Source of the DNA: Paracoccus sp. DMF-8
GTDB lineage: Bacteria > Pseudomonadota > Alphaproteobacteria > Rhodobacterales > Rhodobacteraceae
NCBI RefSeq assembly: GCF_029309835.1
Contig: NZ_JARJHL010000003.1
Span: 281,001-345,000 of the forward strand
Length of the DNA stretch: 64,000 nt
Reading direction: 5' to 3'
Position numbers and translations under genes: made by a program. A model generated the notes under the pieces. The model was not told the origin of the DNA. It ran no database searches and saw nothing but the letters and a program-made list of their open reading frames with translations. Below, in pieces: positions 8,216 to 16,170 of the stretch; position 1 is the first letter of the stretch; each line of letters opens with the position of its first letter.

Positions 8216-10921
8216 ATGACCGCGATCAGCATCGAAAAATTCGCCGGCAAGATGAACCGGGTCGGCTATGACGCCTTTTTGCAGGCGATGCGCCATGCCC
8301 GCGGCGAAGGCAATCGCAATGTCGAACTGTGCCACTGGCTGTTCTACGCGGTCTCGAACCAGAATTGCGACATCTCGGTTACCTTGCGGGAACTGAAGCT
8401 GGACCGGGGCCGGGTCCTCAAGGATCTGGACCGCGCGATGGCCGATTTGCGCAAGAACGTGACCGAGGTTCCGGGCATCGCCGACAGTCTGGGTGACGGG
8501 CTGAACCACGCATGGACCTATGCGACGCTGTTTTTCGGCGAAACCCAGATCCGCACCGGGCATCTGCTGGTCTCGCTGCTGAACGATGGTAATCTGCGCC
8601 GCGAATTGTCGGTCTATTCGCCGGTCTTTGCGGAAATTTCCGTCGATCAGCTTGGGAAAGAGGCGCGACAGCTATGGTCCTCGTCCGAAGAGGAAACCAT
8701 GCGCCCGATGGACGGCTCGGGGCTGACGGCCGCCGGGACGGGGGATCGCGCGGATGCGGCGACGACGGCGCTTGGCCGGTTCTCGGTCGATATGACGGCG
8801 GATGCGGCGGCGGGGAAAATGGACCCGGTGCATGGCCGCGACGATGAAATCCGCCAGATCATCGACGTGCTGATGCGCCGCCGCCAGAACAATCCCATCC
8901 TGACCGGAGAGGCGGGCGTGGGCAAGACCGCCGTGGTCGAAGGGTTTGCACAGCGGCTGGCGGCGGGCGATGTGCCGCCCGCGCTGAAAGGCATGCGGCT
9001 GCATATGCTGGACATGGGCGCGATGCAGGCCGGCGCCAGCATGAAGGGCGAATTCGAACAGCGCCTGCGCTCGGTGATCGACGAGGTGCAATCCAGCCCC
9101 GTCCCGATCATCCTGTTCATCGACGAGGCGCATACGCTGGTCGGCGCGGGCGGTGCGGCGGGCACGGGCGATGCCGCGAACCTGCTGAAACCGGCGCTGG
9201 CGCGTGGCACGCTGCGCACCATCGGCGCGACGACCTGGGCCGAATATCGCAACTACTTTGAAAAGGACCCGGCCCTGACCCGGCGTTTCCAGCCGGTTCA
9301 GGTCGACGAACCCGATGTTGAAAAATGCTGCTATATGATCCGGGGCGTCTTGGGTCCGATGCAGGATCACCACAAGGTTCGCATTTCCGATGAGGCGGTG
9401 GTCGCGGCGGTCAAGCTGTCGGCGCGCTATATCCCGGCGCGGCAACTGCCGGACAAGGCGGTGTCGCTGCTGGATACGGCCTGTGCGCGGGTGGCGGTCA
9501 GCCAGTCGTCCACGCCCGCGCGGATCGCCGATCTGCGCGATGCGATCAACGCGCTGGACACGGAAATCGCGGCGAAGGTTGCGGCTGAGGATCTGGGCGA
9601 ACGCGCCGATGACCGTCTGGCCGAGGCGCGGGCGGATCGCGATGCCAAGGCCGGCGAACTGGTCGGGATCGAGGCGCAATTCGGTGCGGAAAAGGCCGTG
9701 GTCGATGACATCGTCGCCCTGCGCCAGCGTTTGGCCGAAGCGGCGGGCGAGGATTTCGACGCCGATGCCACCCGCGCCGAGATGACCGCGAAAATGACCG
9801 AACTGGCCGCCACCCACCTGGACGAACGCATGGTCTATGCCCATGTCGATGAACAGGCGGTGGCCAGCGTCATCAGCGACTGGACCGGCATTCCGGCCGG
9901 GCGCATGGTCGCCGATGAATTGCAGGCGATCCTTGGGTTGGCGGATCATCTGCGCGAGCGGGTGATCGGGCAGGATCATGGCTTGCAGATGATCGCGAAA
10001 CGGGTCGAAACCAGCCGCGCGGGATTGTCGAACCCGAACAAACCGATTGGCGTGTTCATGCTGGCCGGGCCTTCGGGGGTTGGTAAAACCGAAACCGCGC
10101 TGGCCCTGGCCGAACAGCTTTACGGTGGCGAACAGAACATCATCACCATCAACATGTCCGAATTCCAGGAGGCGCATTCCGTCAGCCTCCTGAAAGGCGC
10201 CCCCCCCGGCTATGTCGGTTACGGCGAAGGCGGCAGGCTGACCGAGGCCGTGCGCCGCAAGCCCTATTCGGTCGTCCTGCTGGACGAAATCGAAAAGGCC
10301 CATCCCGATGTGCATGAGCTGTTCTTTCAGGTCTTTGACAAGGGCATGATGGAAGACGGCAACGGCCGCCCCATCAACTTTCGCAACACGCTGATCCTGC
10401 TGACCTCGAACGTCGGCACCGATGTCATCATGCAGATGGCGGACGGCGGCGAAACCACGCCCGCGCTGGACGTTCTGGATGCGCGGCTGAAGCCCGAACT
10501 GCTGCGGGTCTTTCCCCCCGCTCTGCTGGGCCGGATCGTCACGATCCCCTATTTCCCGCTTGGCCGCGAGGTGCTGGAGGGCATTACCCGGCTGAAACTG
10601 GGCGCCATCGTCAAGCGGATGCGCGATGCGCATGGCGCGCGCCTTGGCTGGTCGGATGCGGTCATCGCCCATATCGTCGACCAATGCCGCGACCCCGACA
10701 GCGGCGGTCGGATGGTCGACAACATCATCACCAACTCGATCCTGCCGGACCTGTCGCGCGAGGTGCTGGGGCGGATGGTCTCGGGCGCGGCGATGGGCGA
10801 TGTGACCATCGTGCTGAAGGACGGCAAGTTCGCCTATGAGTTCGATCCGCAGCCCGAGGCCGGGGCCGGGGTCGGGCCGAAAAAGGCGCGGACAAGGAAA
10901 AAGGCCGAAGCGGACGAATAA
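8216..10921 (+). CDS. tssH: T6SS sheath-disassembly AAA+ ATPase TssH (ClpV)
   Basis: The 901-residue protein is a ClpB/Hsp100-type double AAA+ ATPase of the ClpV branch. The N-terminal Clp-N-like domain spans about residues 1-165 and reads contracted VipA/VipB sheath. The first AAA+ domain has Walker A GEAGVGKT near residue 230 and Walker B IILFIDEAHT. A middle coiled-coil region follows, then the second AAA+ domain with GPSGVGKT near residue 618 and VVLLDEIEKAHPDV. An AGGAGG-like ribosome site (caggaggtctc) precedes the ATG. The C-terminus is Lys/Arg-rich. It is the last forward gene of the first T6SS block and converges on the TonB-like gene. Confidence 0.95.
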   Translation: MTAISIEKFAGKMNRVGYDAFLQAMRHARGEGNRNVELCHWLFYAVSNQNCDISVTLRELKLDRGRVLKDLDRAMADLRKNVTEVPGIADSLGDGLNHAWTYATLFFGETQIRTGHLLVSLLNDGNLRRELSVYSPVFAEISVDQLGKEARQLWSSSEEETMRPMDGSGLTAAGTGDRADAATTALGRFSVDMTADAAAGKMDPVHGRDDEIRQIIDVLMRRRQNNPILTGEAGVGKTAVVEGFAQRLAAGDVPPALKGMRLHMLDMGAMQAGASMKGEFEQRLRSVIDEVQSSPVPIILFIDEAHTLVGAGGAAGTGDAANLLKPALARGTLRTIGATTWAEYRNYFEKDPALTRRFQPVQVDEPDVEKCCYMIRGVLGPMQDHHKVRISDEAVVAAVKLSARYIPARQLPDKAVSLLDTACARVAVSQSSTPARIADLRDAINALDTEIAAKVAAEDLGERADDRLAEARADRDAKAGELVGIEAQFGAEKAVVDDIVALRQRLAEAAGEDFDADATRAEMTAKMTELAATHLDERMVYAHVDEQAVASVISDWTGIPAGRMVADELQAILGLADHLRERVIGQDHGLQMIAKRVETSRAGLSNPNKPIGVFMLAGPSGVGKTETALALAEQLYGGEQNIITINMSEFQEAHSVSLLKGAPPGYVGYGEGGRLTEAVRRKPYSVVLLDEIEKAHPDVHELFFQVFDKGMMEDGNGRPINFRNTLILLTSNVGTDVIMQMADGGETTPALDVLDARLKPELLRVFPPALLGRIVTIPYFPLGREVLEGITRLKLGAIVKRMRDAHGARLGWSDAVIAHIVDQCRDPDSGGRMVDNIITNSILPDLSREVLGRMVSGAAMGDVTIVLKDGKFAYEFDPQPEAGAGVGPKKARTRKKAEADE

Positions 10922-10959
10922 TCCCGCCGCAGCCGGTTTTCCGCCCGTGATCCGCGTCA

Positions 10960-10980
10960 GCCCGCCCCGCTTCGGCGGGC
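10960..10980. terminator. GC-rich hairpin between convergent genes
   Basis: A 7-bp inverted repeat (GCCCGCC at 10960-10966, GGCGGGC at 10974-10980) lies between the convergent ends of tssH and the TonB-like gene. Neither strand has a good T tract, so intrinsic termination is only possible, not shown. Confidence 0.35.
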
Positions 10981-11044
10981 CTGCGGCATTTGTTCTTGCG
11001 CATTTTCGGATGCAAGACCGGTATCCATTTTTGCTGAAAACGCT

Positions 11045-12133
11045 TTAGCGCACATAGACGCTGCTGACGCCGATCAGGACGTTGTCGCCCAGTTCGGCGA
11101 TCAGTTCGGGAAAGAAATCGGCGGCCAGACGGCCCGCGTTGCGGGTCACGCTGTCGATCCGGCCGGGCGTCGCGATGGCGATCAGCAACTGGTTGGTGTC
11201 GCGCGCGGCGCCCGCGCGCGACATGGGCACGTCGAAACCGACCTCTCCGCCCTGAACGGTCAGGAAACGGCGCAGGTCCTGAACCACGCCATTGTCATCG
11301 ACCAAAAGCAGCGTGTTGTAATGGCCCGCGCCATTGGCGATGCGCCCGGTGACGGAATTGCCGCTGTCGATATCGGCGGCATCCAGTTGCATTTGCAGGC
11401 CGAACAGCGGGTAATCCTCCGTCCGCCGGGCAAAGGTCAGGCCGGGGCATTGGCGCTGGTCCAGCAGCACGCGCCGGTCGGGGATCTCGCCCAGACCCTC
11501 GGTGATCTCATCGACGAAGGCGCCGATCTGGCGGTCGGCGGCGGCCAGAACCGCGATGCGGACCTGCCCGTCCGCCGTCAGTTGCGGCAGGGCCAGCAGG
11601 CAGGATTCGTCCAGCTTGTCCCGGATGCGCTGGATCATGCCCTCCAGCCGCGGATCCAGCGGCTCGCCCACGGGTTCGGCGGGCAAGGCGGGCTCGGGGG
11701 CTTCGGGCGGGGCATCGTCCAACCCCGAAAGCGGCACATCGGGCGGCAGCGCGGGAATCGCGGGCTGGACCACCGCCCACATCTCGCCCCCCGTGGTGAC
11801 GATGGCGGAATCCATCGGCGCTTGCGCGGGGCTGTCGGCCGGGATGCGCGCGGGCGGTGCCTGCGTCGGCGCGGACAGGGCGGCGATGTCCTGCGGCTGC
11901 GGCATCTCAGGCGGCACCTCGGGGACAACGGGGGTCAGGACCGGGGCCGCTGGCACCGCGCCCTGAGACAGCAGCGTATCGACGGTGATGACGGGGGGCG
12001 TTGCGGTGCTGGTCGGGGCAGCGGGCGCGCGCTCATACAGGATGCCGCCGATCGCCGCGCCATGCAGCACCAGCGACATGGCCACCGCCTGCAGCCACTG
12101 ATTGCGGTGACTGATCCGCGCCGCGCCGATCAT
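11045..12133 (-). CDS. TonB-like periplasmic protein with PpkA-type C-terminal domain
   Basis: This 362-residue protein is the last gene of an exbB-exbD-exbD operon. It has a short cytoplasmic N-terminus, one membrane helix (about residues 14-33), then a Pro/Ala-rich stretch (about 35-160) typical of TonB/TolA stalks. The C-terminal domain (about 160-362) does not look like the standard TonB fold. Instead it resembles the periplasmic end of the PpkA kinase encoded at 32781-34868. Both have a Cys pair about 52 residues apart (here C178 and C229), a QCP motif, a VTGRI or VSGRI motif, and a strand pattern around LLLVDDNGVVQDL. The Cys pair suggests a periplasmic disulfide. The start at 12133 overlaps the upstream exbD stop (ATGA). 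Longer upstream frames on this strand are shadows of the exbD genes. The role is inferred: energy or signal transduction from the Exb motor to the T6SS or cell wall. Confidence 0.7.
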   Translation of the reverse strand: MIGAARISHRNQWLQAVAMSLVLHGAAIGGILYERAPAAPTSTATPPVITVDTLLSQGAVPAAPVLTPVVPEVPPEMPQPQDIAALSAPTQAPPARIPADSPAQAPMDSAIVTTGGEMWAVVQPAIPALPPDVPLSGLDDAPPEAPEPALPAEPVGEPLDPRLEGMIQRIRDKLDESCLLALPQLTADGQVRIAVLAAADRQIGAFVDEITEGLGEIPDRRVLLDQRQCPGLTFARRTEDYPLFGLQMQLDAADIDSGNSVTGRIANGAGHYNTLLLVDDNGVVQDLRRFLTVQGGEVGFDVPMSRAGAARDTNQLLIAIATPGRIDSVTRNAGRLAADFFPELIAELGDNVLIGVSSVYVR

Positions 12134-12531
12134 TCCGCACCATCGCCGTGCAGGGTGACCAGCCGGATATCGAAACCGGCCAGCTCCTGCCGGTTCAGGG
12201 CGGCGATCAACTGGCTGGCGGGGGCGGCGCGGTCGATGATCAGATACAGCTGATCCTGCGCGCCCTGCCGTTCCAGCGCCACGGGCAGCAGATCGGGGGT
12301 GATCGGCGCGCCGTCCAGCGCCCATTCCCCCTGCCGGTCGATGACCAGAATGGGCGAGGGCAGCCGATCCAGCGGCAGGTGCCGGGTTTCCGACAGGTCG
12401 AGTTCGTCCGACTGCCGCGCGTCCTGCCCGGTCACGACAAAGAAAAAGATCAGCAGCAGCACGATATTGACGATGGCCAGCGACACATCCATCGCCAGCA
12501 GCCGGTTGCGATGGGGCAGGCGCAGCGTCAT
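12130..12531 (-). CDS. ExbD/TolR family biopolymer transport protein (second paralogue)
   Basis: The 133-residue protein has the ExbD/TolR layout: a short cytoplasmic N-terminus, a single membrane helix (about residues 15-36; MDVSLAIVNIVLLLIFFFVV, with the proton-path Asp at the helix start), and a periplasmic domain ending in LVTLHGDGAE. ExbD works with the ExbB pentamer to convert proton motive force into force on a TonB- or TolA-type partner. It overlaps both neighbours by four bases. Two different exbD genes in tandem suggest a heterodimeric stator, as seen in some exbB-exbD1-exbD2 operons. Confidence 0.85.
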   Translation of the reverse strand: MTLRLPHRNRLLAMDVSLAIVNIVLLLIFFFVVTGQDARQSDELDLSETRHLPLDRLPSPILVIDRQGEWALDGAPITPDLLPVALERQGAQDQLYLIIDRAAPASQLIAALNRQELAGFDIRLVTLHGDGAE

Positions 12532-12989
12532 GCGGGCGCCCCGTCGGCCACGCGCACCGCCGAAATCCCGCTGTCCGCCAGAATTTCCAGAATCGAGACC
12601 AGCATCTGCACCGTCGCCCCCCTTTGCGAAACCAGCAGCACCTCGGGCGTGTCCTGCAACTGCAAGGCGCGGGCCAGATCGGGGATGCGTTCCAGCGCGA
12701 AACGCTGGCCGTTGGCCACGATGCTGTCGGCACCGACCGACCAGACGGCGGTGGTCATCGGGTTTGACACGCGCACCTGCCCGTCGCCGCCATCGGGTTG
12801 GGGAACCGCTGCCGGGCCGCTGCCCGCCAGCGCGCCGTTGCGGATGGTCAGCAGCGAATAGCTGGCCATATTCGCCGAAAGCATGAAGAACACCAGCAGC
12901 TGGAACATCGTATCCGCCAGCGGCACCAGCGAAAACCGATAGCGCCGGGTCGAGCGGGGCATTTCCAGCTTGCGGATCGGCGCGGTCAT
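12528..12989 (-). CDS. ExbD/TolR family biopolymer transport protein (first paralogue)
   Basis: The 153-residue protein begins with a basic cytoplasmic stretch (MTAPIRKLEMPRSTRRYRFS). A membrane helix follows with a typical ExbD beginning (LVPLADTMFQLLVFFMLS; Asp in the helix is the proton-carrying residue of the family), then a periplasmic domain with the fold pattern of ExbD (VLLVSQRGATVQMLVSILEIL). It sits 9 bases after exbB and overlaps the second exbD. The substrate or partner of this motor is not known; the neighbouring TonB-like gene is the likely partner. Confidence 0.85.
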   Translation of the reverse strand: MTAPIRKLEMPRSTRRYRFSLVPLADTMFQLLVFFMLSANMASYSLLTIRNGALAGSGPAAVPQPDGGDGQVRVSNPMTTAVWSVGADSIVANGQRFALERIPDLARALQLQDTPEVLLVSQRGATVQMLVSILEILADSGISAVRVADGAPA

Positions 12990-12998
12990 GCCCGGCCC

Positions 12999-13646
12999 CT
13001 AGCCGACCTGCCCGGTCGCGCCGACGCGGCCGTGGATCGCGGCGGAAATGGCGATTTCGATGCTTTGGCGTTCGTCCTCGATCCGGCCTTCCAGCCAGTT
13101 GGCAAAGAAATAGGCGACCAGCGCGATCGCCAGACCAAGCGCGGTGGTGGTCAGCGCGGTCCAGATGCCACTGGCCAGCATGCGCGGATCGGCCATCTGC
13201 TGGCTCAGCGCAAGGTTGCCGAAGGCGTCGATCATCCCCATCACCGTGCCAAGCAGCCCCAGCATCGGCGCGCCCTGCACGACCGCCTCCAGAATGCGCA
13301 TGCGGGCGCCCATTTCGGACAGTTCGAACAGCGCGGTCTGGCGGCCCAGTTCCTCGCCATAGCTGGCATCGCCGGGGCAGGCGCGCAGGCCCGACATCAC
13401 CGCGCCCAGCACCCGCGACAGGGCGGAACGGTCGCTGCCCGCCTTGCGCACGGCCTCGTTCGGGCGGCCGTTCAGCCAGTCGTCCAGAATTTCCTCGGCC
13501 ACGGCATGACGGCCGATGCCCATGCGCCGGAACTGCGCCAGCTTGAAGATCGTGACGGTCGCGGTCAGCACCGACAGCAAGCCAAGAGCCGCAAAGACGA
13601 CAAGCGCGGGAATCGGCAGGTTCTGAAAATTCTCTGGCAAAAACAT
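12999..13646 (-). CDS. ExbB/TolQ/MotA-type proton channel protein
   Basis: The 215-residue protein is an ExbB/TolQ homologue with three membrane helices. One is near the N-terminus (about residues 13-35, IPALVVFAALGLLSVLTATV). Two are in the C-terminal MotA/TolQ/ExbB domain: the first within EAVVQGAPMLGLLGTVMGMIDAF (the conserved GLLGTVxGMI motif), the second within ALTTTALGLAIALVAYFFANW. It forms the proton-conducting pentamer around ExbD. It heads the exbB-exbD-exbD-TonB-like operon, whose presence inside a T6SS locus is unusual. Confidence 0.88.
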   Translation of the reverse strand: MFLPENFQNLPIPALVVFAALGLLSVLTATVTIFKLAQFRRMGIGRHAVAEEILDDWLNGRPNEAVRKAGSDRSALSRVLGAVMSGLRACPGDASYGEELGRQTALFELSEMGARMRILEAVVQGAPMLGLLGTVMGMIDAFGNLALSQQMADPRMLASGIWTALTTTALGLAIALVAYFFANWLEGRIEDERQSIEIAISAAIHGRVGATGQVG

Positions 13647-13664
13647 GGGCGACCGTGGCTGAGA

Positions 13665-14099
13665 TCAGATACCGAAAGCAATATCACCACGGGCGCGGGT
13701 GGAAAGACGGCCAAGGCAGATATCGGGCTGCGATTCCCCCTGAACCCGGCATTCCGCAACGTCATTCACCACGATCCGCGCAATTTCCCCGCAGGGACGG
13801 CCCGGCAGTTCAAAGACGGCGACGCGGGTCTTGCCCGGCACCAGCGCGCCGAAATCCAGAACCGGCAGCGCCCGCACGACGCCATCGCGGTCAAAGATCG
13901 CGACCTGCCATGCCGCGCGGTCCAGCGCCTGCCCCGTCGCGTTTTCGGCCACCAGCGTCAACTGGCAGGTCCCGGCCTGCGTGTCCTGGGTATTGTTCAG
14001 CTCCAGCAGCAGCTGGCCCGGTTCGGCGGCAACCTCCTGCGCGGCAAGCGGCAGGGCGGTCAGGCACAGCAAGGCAGCAAGGGGGGCGCGAAGGAACAA
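13665..14099 (-). CDS. Secreted hypothetical protein upstream of exbB
   Basis: I do not recognise this protein family. From a TTG at 14099, preceded by a GGAGAA ribosome site, the product is about 144 residues. It starts with a clean signal peptide (LFLRAPLAALLCLTALPLAA, cleavage near AAQE). A longer frame starts at an ATG at 14174, but that would bury the signal peptide, so the TTG is preferred. The mature part has four Cys residues (in AGTCQLT, GRPCGE, AECRV and DICLG), suggesting one or two periplasmic disulfides, and a beta-rich pattern. It ends 18 bases before exbB on the same strand and is probably co-transcribed with the ExbB-ExbD-TonB-like genes, so a periplasmic accessory role is the best guess. 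Confidence 0.6.
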   Translation of the reverse strand: MFLRAPLAALLCLTALPLAAQEVAAEPGQLLLELNNTQDTQAGTCQLTLVAENATGQALDRAAWQVAIFDRDGVVRALPVLDFGALVPGKTRVAVFELPGRPCGEIARIVVNDVAECRVQGESQPDICLGRLSTRARGDIAFGI

Positions 14100-14218
14100 G
14101 GCCGGTTCTCCTGCTTGGGCCGCGCGGGCATCTTGGGCGTATGGGGCGCGCAGCCTTTTGGGGCGACATAGCACGGCTTTCCTGTTACCTCAATTCGCAC
14201 GATTTCCGGGTCCGGGCC

Positions 14219-14670
14219 ATGAGACTTTCAGGAGACTTTCAGCTTGTCAACATTCTGGCGGGCGCCGTGCTGGCGGCGGGGGTGCTGACATGCGCCGCCC
14301 CTGCGCAGGCGGCGCTGCGGGTCTGCAACCAAAGCTTTGACGTGCTGAACATCGCGGTCGGCCAGCCCGCCCGCGGCGCGACCGAGCCTGACCAGTTCGT
14401 GACGCGGGGCTGGTGGCGGGTGGCGCCGAATCAATGCGCGACCCTGCTGCGCGAAAGCCTGCAATCACGGTATTTTTATGTCTTTGCCGCCGATGTCTTT
14501 GGCAGGAAGTCCCTGTCCGGTTCCATCCGCTTTGCGTCGGCGAGCGGCGTTTCGTCATAGATACGCAGGGCAATTGTCTGGTCCGGGGCTATCTGGACGC
14601 GCGTTTCATCGAGGTCGATACCAAGGATCAGGATGACTGGACGGTTTTCGTCTCTGCGCGTCCGGGCTAG
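14219..14670 (+). pseudogene. DUF1036 periplasmic protein, one-base frameshift
   Basis: The N-terminal part reads as a signal peptide (ending AAPAQA) followed by ALRVCNQSFDVLNIAVGQ and GWWRVAPNQCATLLRE, the hallmarks of the DUF1036 family. After about residue 102 the frame runs into a stop at 14560. The family's C-terminal part (PLCVGERRFVI, GYLDARFIEVDTKDQDDWTVFV) continues in the next frame to 14670. The break is at 14524-14528; adding one C to the CC there restores a 150-residue protein. No other disruption is seen, so this may be a sequencing error or a very recent mutation. DUF1036 proteins are small envelope proteins of unclear function, often found in alphaproteobacteria. Confidence 0.75.
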
Positions 14671-14805
14671 GCTGGGGCGGTATTTCAAGGTGCGATTTCC
14701 GGGGATGTCGTTTCTGCGGTGCTGTTTCTGGGGCGTGAGTTTTCGAGGTCGGATCCGGATGGGCGTGACATGCCAGCGATCAGGCAGATGAGCCGGGGCG
14801 GGGCC

Positions 14806-16164
14806 ATGCGGTGGCCGTGCCGCCGGGCGTTGAGCACCGCGCTGGCGCTGGCCCTGTCGGCGCTGGTTGCCTCTGCCCAGGAAACGCTGGTCGTGCAGAA
14901 CCGCAGCGACGGGGCCGACGCGGCGCGGGTGGCCGCTGCATGGGGCGTCGCGCCGCAGGGGCCAGAGGCGCTGGCGGCGGCCGGTTCCGGCCCCCTCTAT
15001 TACACCGGCCCGGTCGGCCGCGCGGCGCATGGGCTGGTCCTGCCCGGCGGCAATGCCCGGATCGCGCTGAACGACTGGCTGGCGGCGCGTCAGGGTGGCG
15101 ATCTGGGGGAAACCCGGGGGCGCAGCATCGTCATCCTGAACACCTGCGGCACGAATATGGGCGTGGCGGCCCATGATCTGGATGCGCCGGGCAACTGGCT
15201 GGTGGCCTATCCGCTGGCGGGCGGTCGCTGCCAGCCGCAGGATTTCGCGCAGCAGGTCATCGCCGCGACACAAGGCCCGGCGGCGGAGTGGCCGGTCGCC
15301 CTGCGTCAGGCAGGCATTGGCGTCGCCCAATCCGAAGCGGCGCCCGCAAATACGCCCGCATCCGCACCCGTGACCGGGATCGGCGGCCTGCGCGCGGTTG
15401 AAAACGACAGCATCGTCATCATCACCACGCTGCGCCCCACCAATGCGCTCGGCCCCCGCCTGCAGGCCCGGCCCGCCGCCGCCCCGCGCGAAATGCCGCG
15501 CCCCGAACCGGCGGTGGCCGCCCTGGTCGATGGCACGGGTCAAGTCGAAGGCATGGACAACCGCGCGGTGCTGCCGCAGGCGGCGGGACTGCCCGCGCCC
15601 TCGATCATCGTCGGCGAACAGGCGATCCCCCGCCCGCAGGTCCAGCGCGGCCCGATGGGCGTGGATTTTGCCGAACGCGCAAGGCTGCGCGCCGAGGATG
15701 CCCGGATGTTCGAGCGCATGGTCGCCGAGGGCGCCTATGATCCCGAACCCGCCCAGCTAGCCGCCGCGCTCCAGACCGAACTTGCCCGGATGCAATGCTA
15801 CGCGGCGGGCATCGACGGGGTCTGGGGCGGCGACTCGAACGCGGCGGTGCAGCGCTATTTCGCCAAGGCGGGCGGCACGGCGGCGGCCAGCGGCGCGGAT
15901 ATCGCGCTGTATCGCCAGCTGATCCTGAACCCGGACGTGACCTGCGACCCGGTGCCGGTCGCGGCCCCTGCGACACCAGCCGCGACGCCGCGCGGCAACA
16001 GCCGCCCCGCCGCCACGCAGACCGGGCCGCGCCTGCGCGCGACGACGCAGCAACCCCCGAGCGCGGCCCGGCAACCGGCAGCCCGCCAACCGACGGCGAC
16101 CGCACCCGCCACGACCACGCCGCGCATCTCGCCGAACCTGTCGGGCGCGGGTATGTTCCGGTAG
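14806..16164 (+). CDS. Secreted protein with peptidoglycan-binding-like C-terminal region
   Basis: About 452 residues if started at the ATG at 14806, which gives a good signal peptide (basic RRA, then STALALALSALVASA). ATGs at 14770 and 14788 in the same frame are alternatives. The N-terminal domain (about 25-190) is unrecognised; segments such as GRSIVILNTCGTNMG are weakly reminiscent of caspase-like folds, but the catalytic pair is not clear. The region near ALQTELARMQCYAAGIDGVWGGDSNAAVQRYF matches the helical peptidoglycan-binding (PG_binding_1) pattern. The last 70 residues are a low-complexity Ala/Pro/Thr/Arg tail. It lies just upstream of the LytM/transglycosylase gene (6 bases apart), so a cell-wall role in the T6SS locus is likely. 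Confidence 0.6.
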   Translation: MRWPCRRALSTALALALSALVASAQETLVVQNRSDGADAARVAAAWGVAPQGPEALAAAGSGPLYYTGPVGRAAHGLVLPGGNARIALNDWLAARQGGDLGETRGRSIVILNTCGTNMGVAAHDLDAPGNWLVAYPLAGGRCQPQDFAQQVIAATQGPAAEWPVALRQAGIGVAQSEAAPANTPASAPVTGIGGLRAVENDSIVIITTLRPTNALGPRLQARPAAAPREMPRPEPAVAALVDGTGQVEGMDNRAVLPQAAGLPAPSIIVGEQAIPRPQVQRGPMGVDFAERARLRAEDARMFERMVAEGAYDPEPAQLAAALQTELARMQCYAAGIDGVWGGDSNAAVQRYFAKAGGTAAASGADIALYRQLILNPDVTCDPVPVAAPATPAATPRGNSRPAATQTGPRLRATTQQPPSAARQPAARQPTATAPATTTPRISPNLSGAGMFR

Positions 16165-16170
16165 GCGGCC

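Noticed and set aside
12148..14171. Two overlapping forward open frames of 237 and 457 codons
   Set aside because: They are antisense to the exbB-exbD operon, which has clear membrane helices, conserved motifs and overlapping starts and stops.
14413..14670. Separate small gene after DUF1036
   Set aside because: Its sequence is the missing C-terminal part of the DUF1036 family in a shifted frame, so it is part of the same broken gene.
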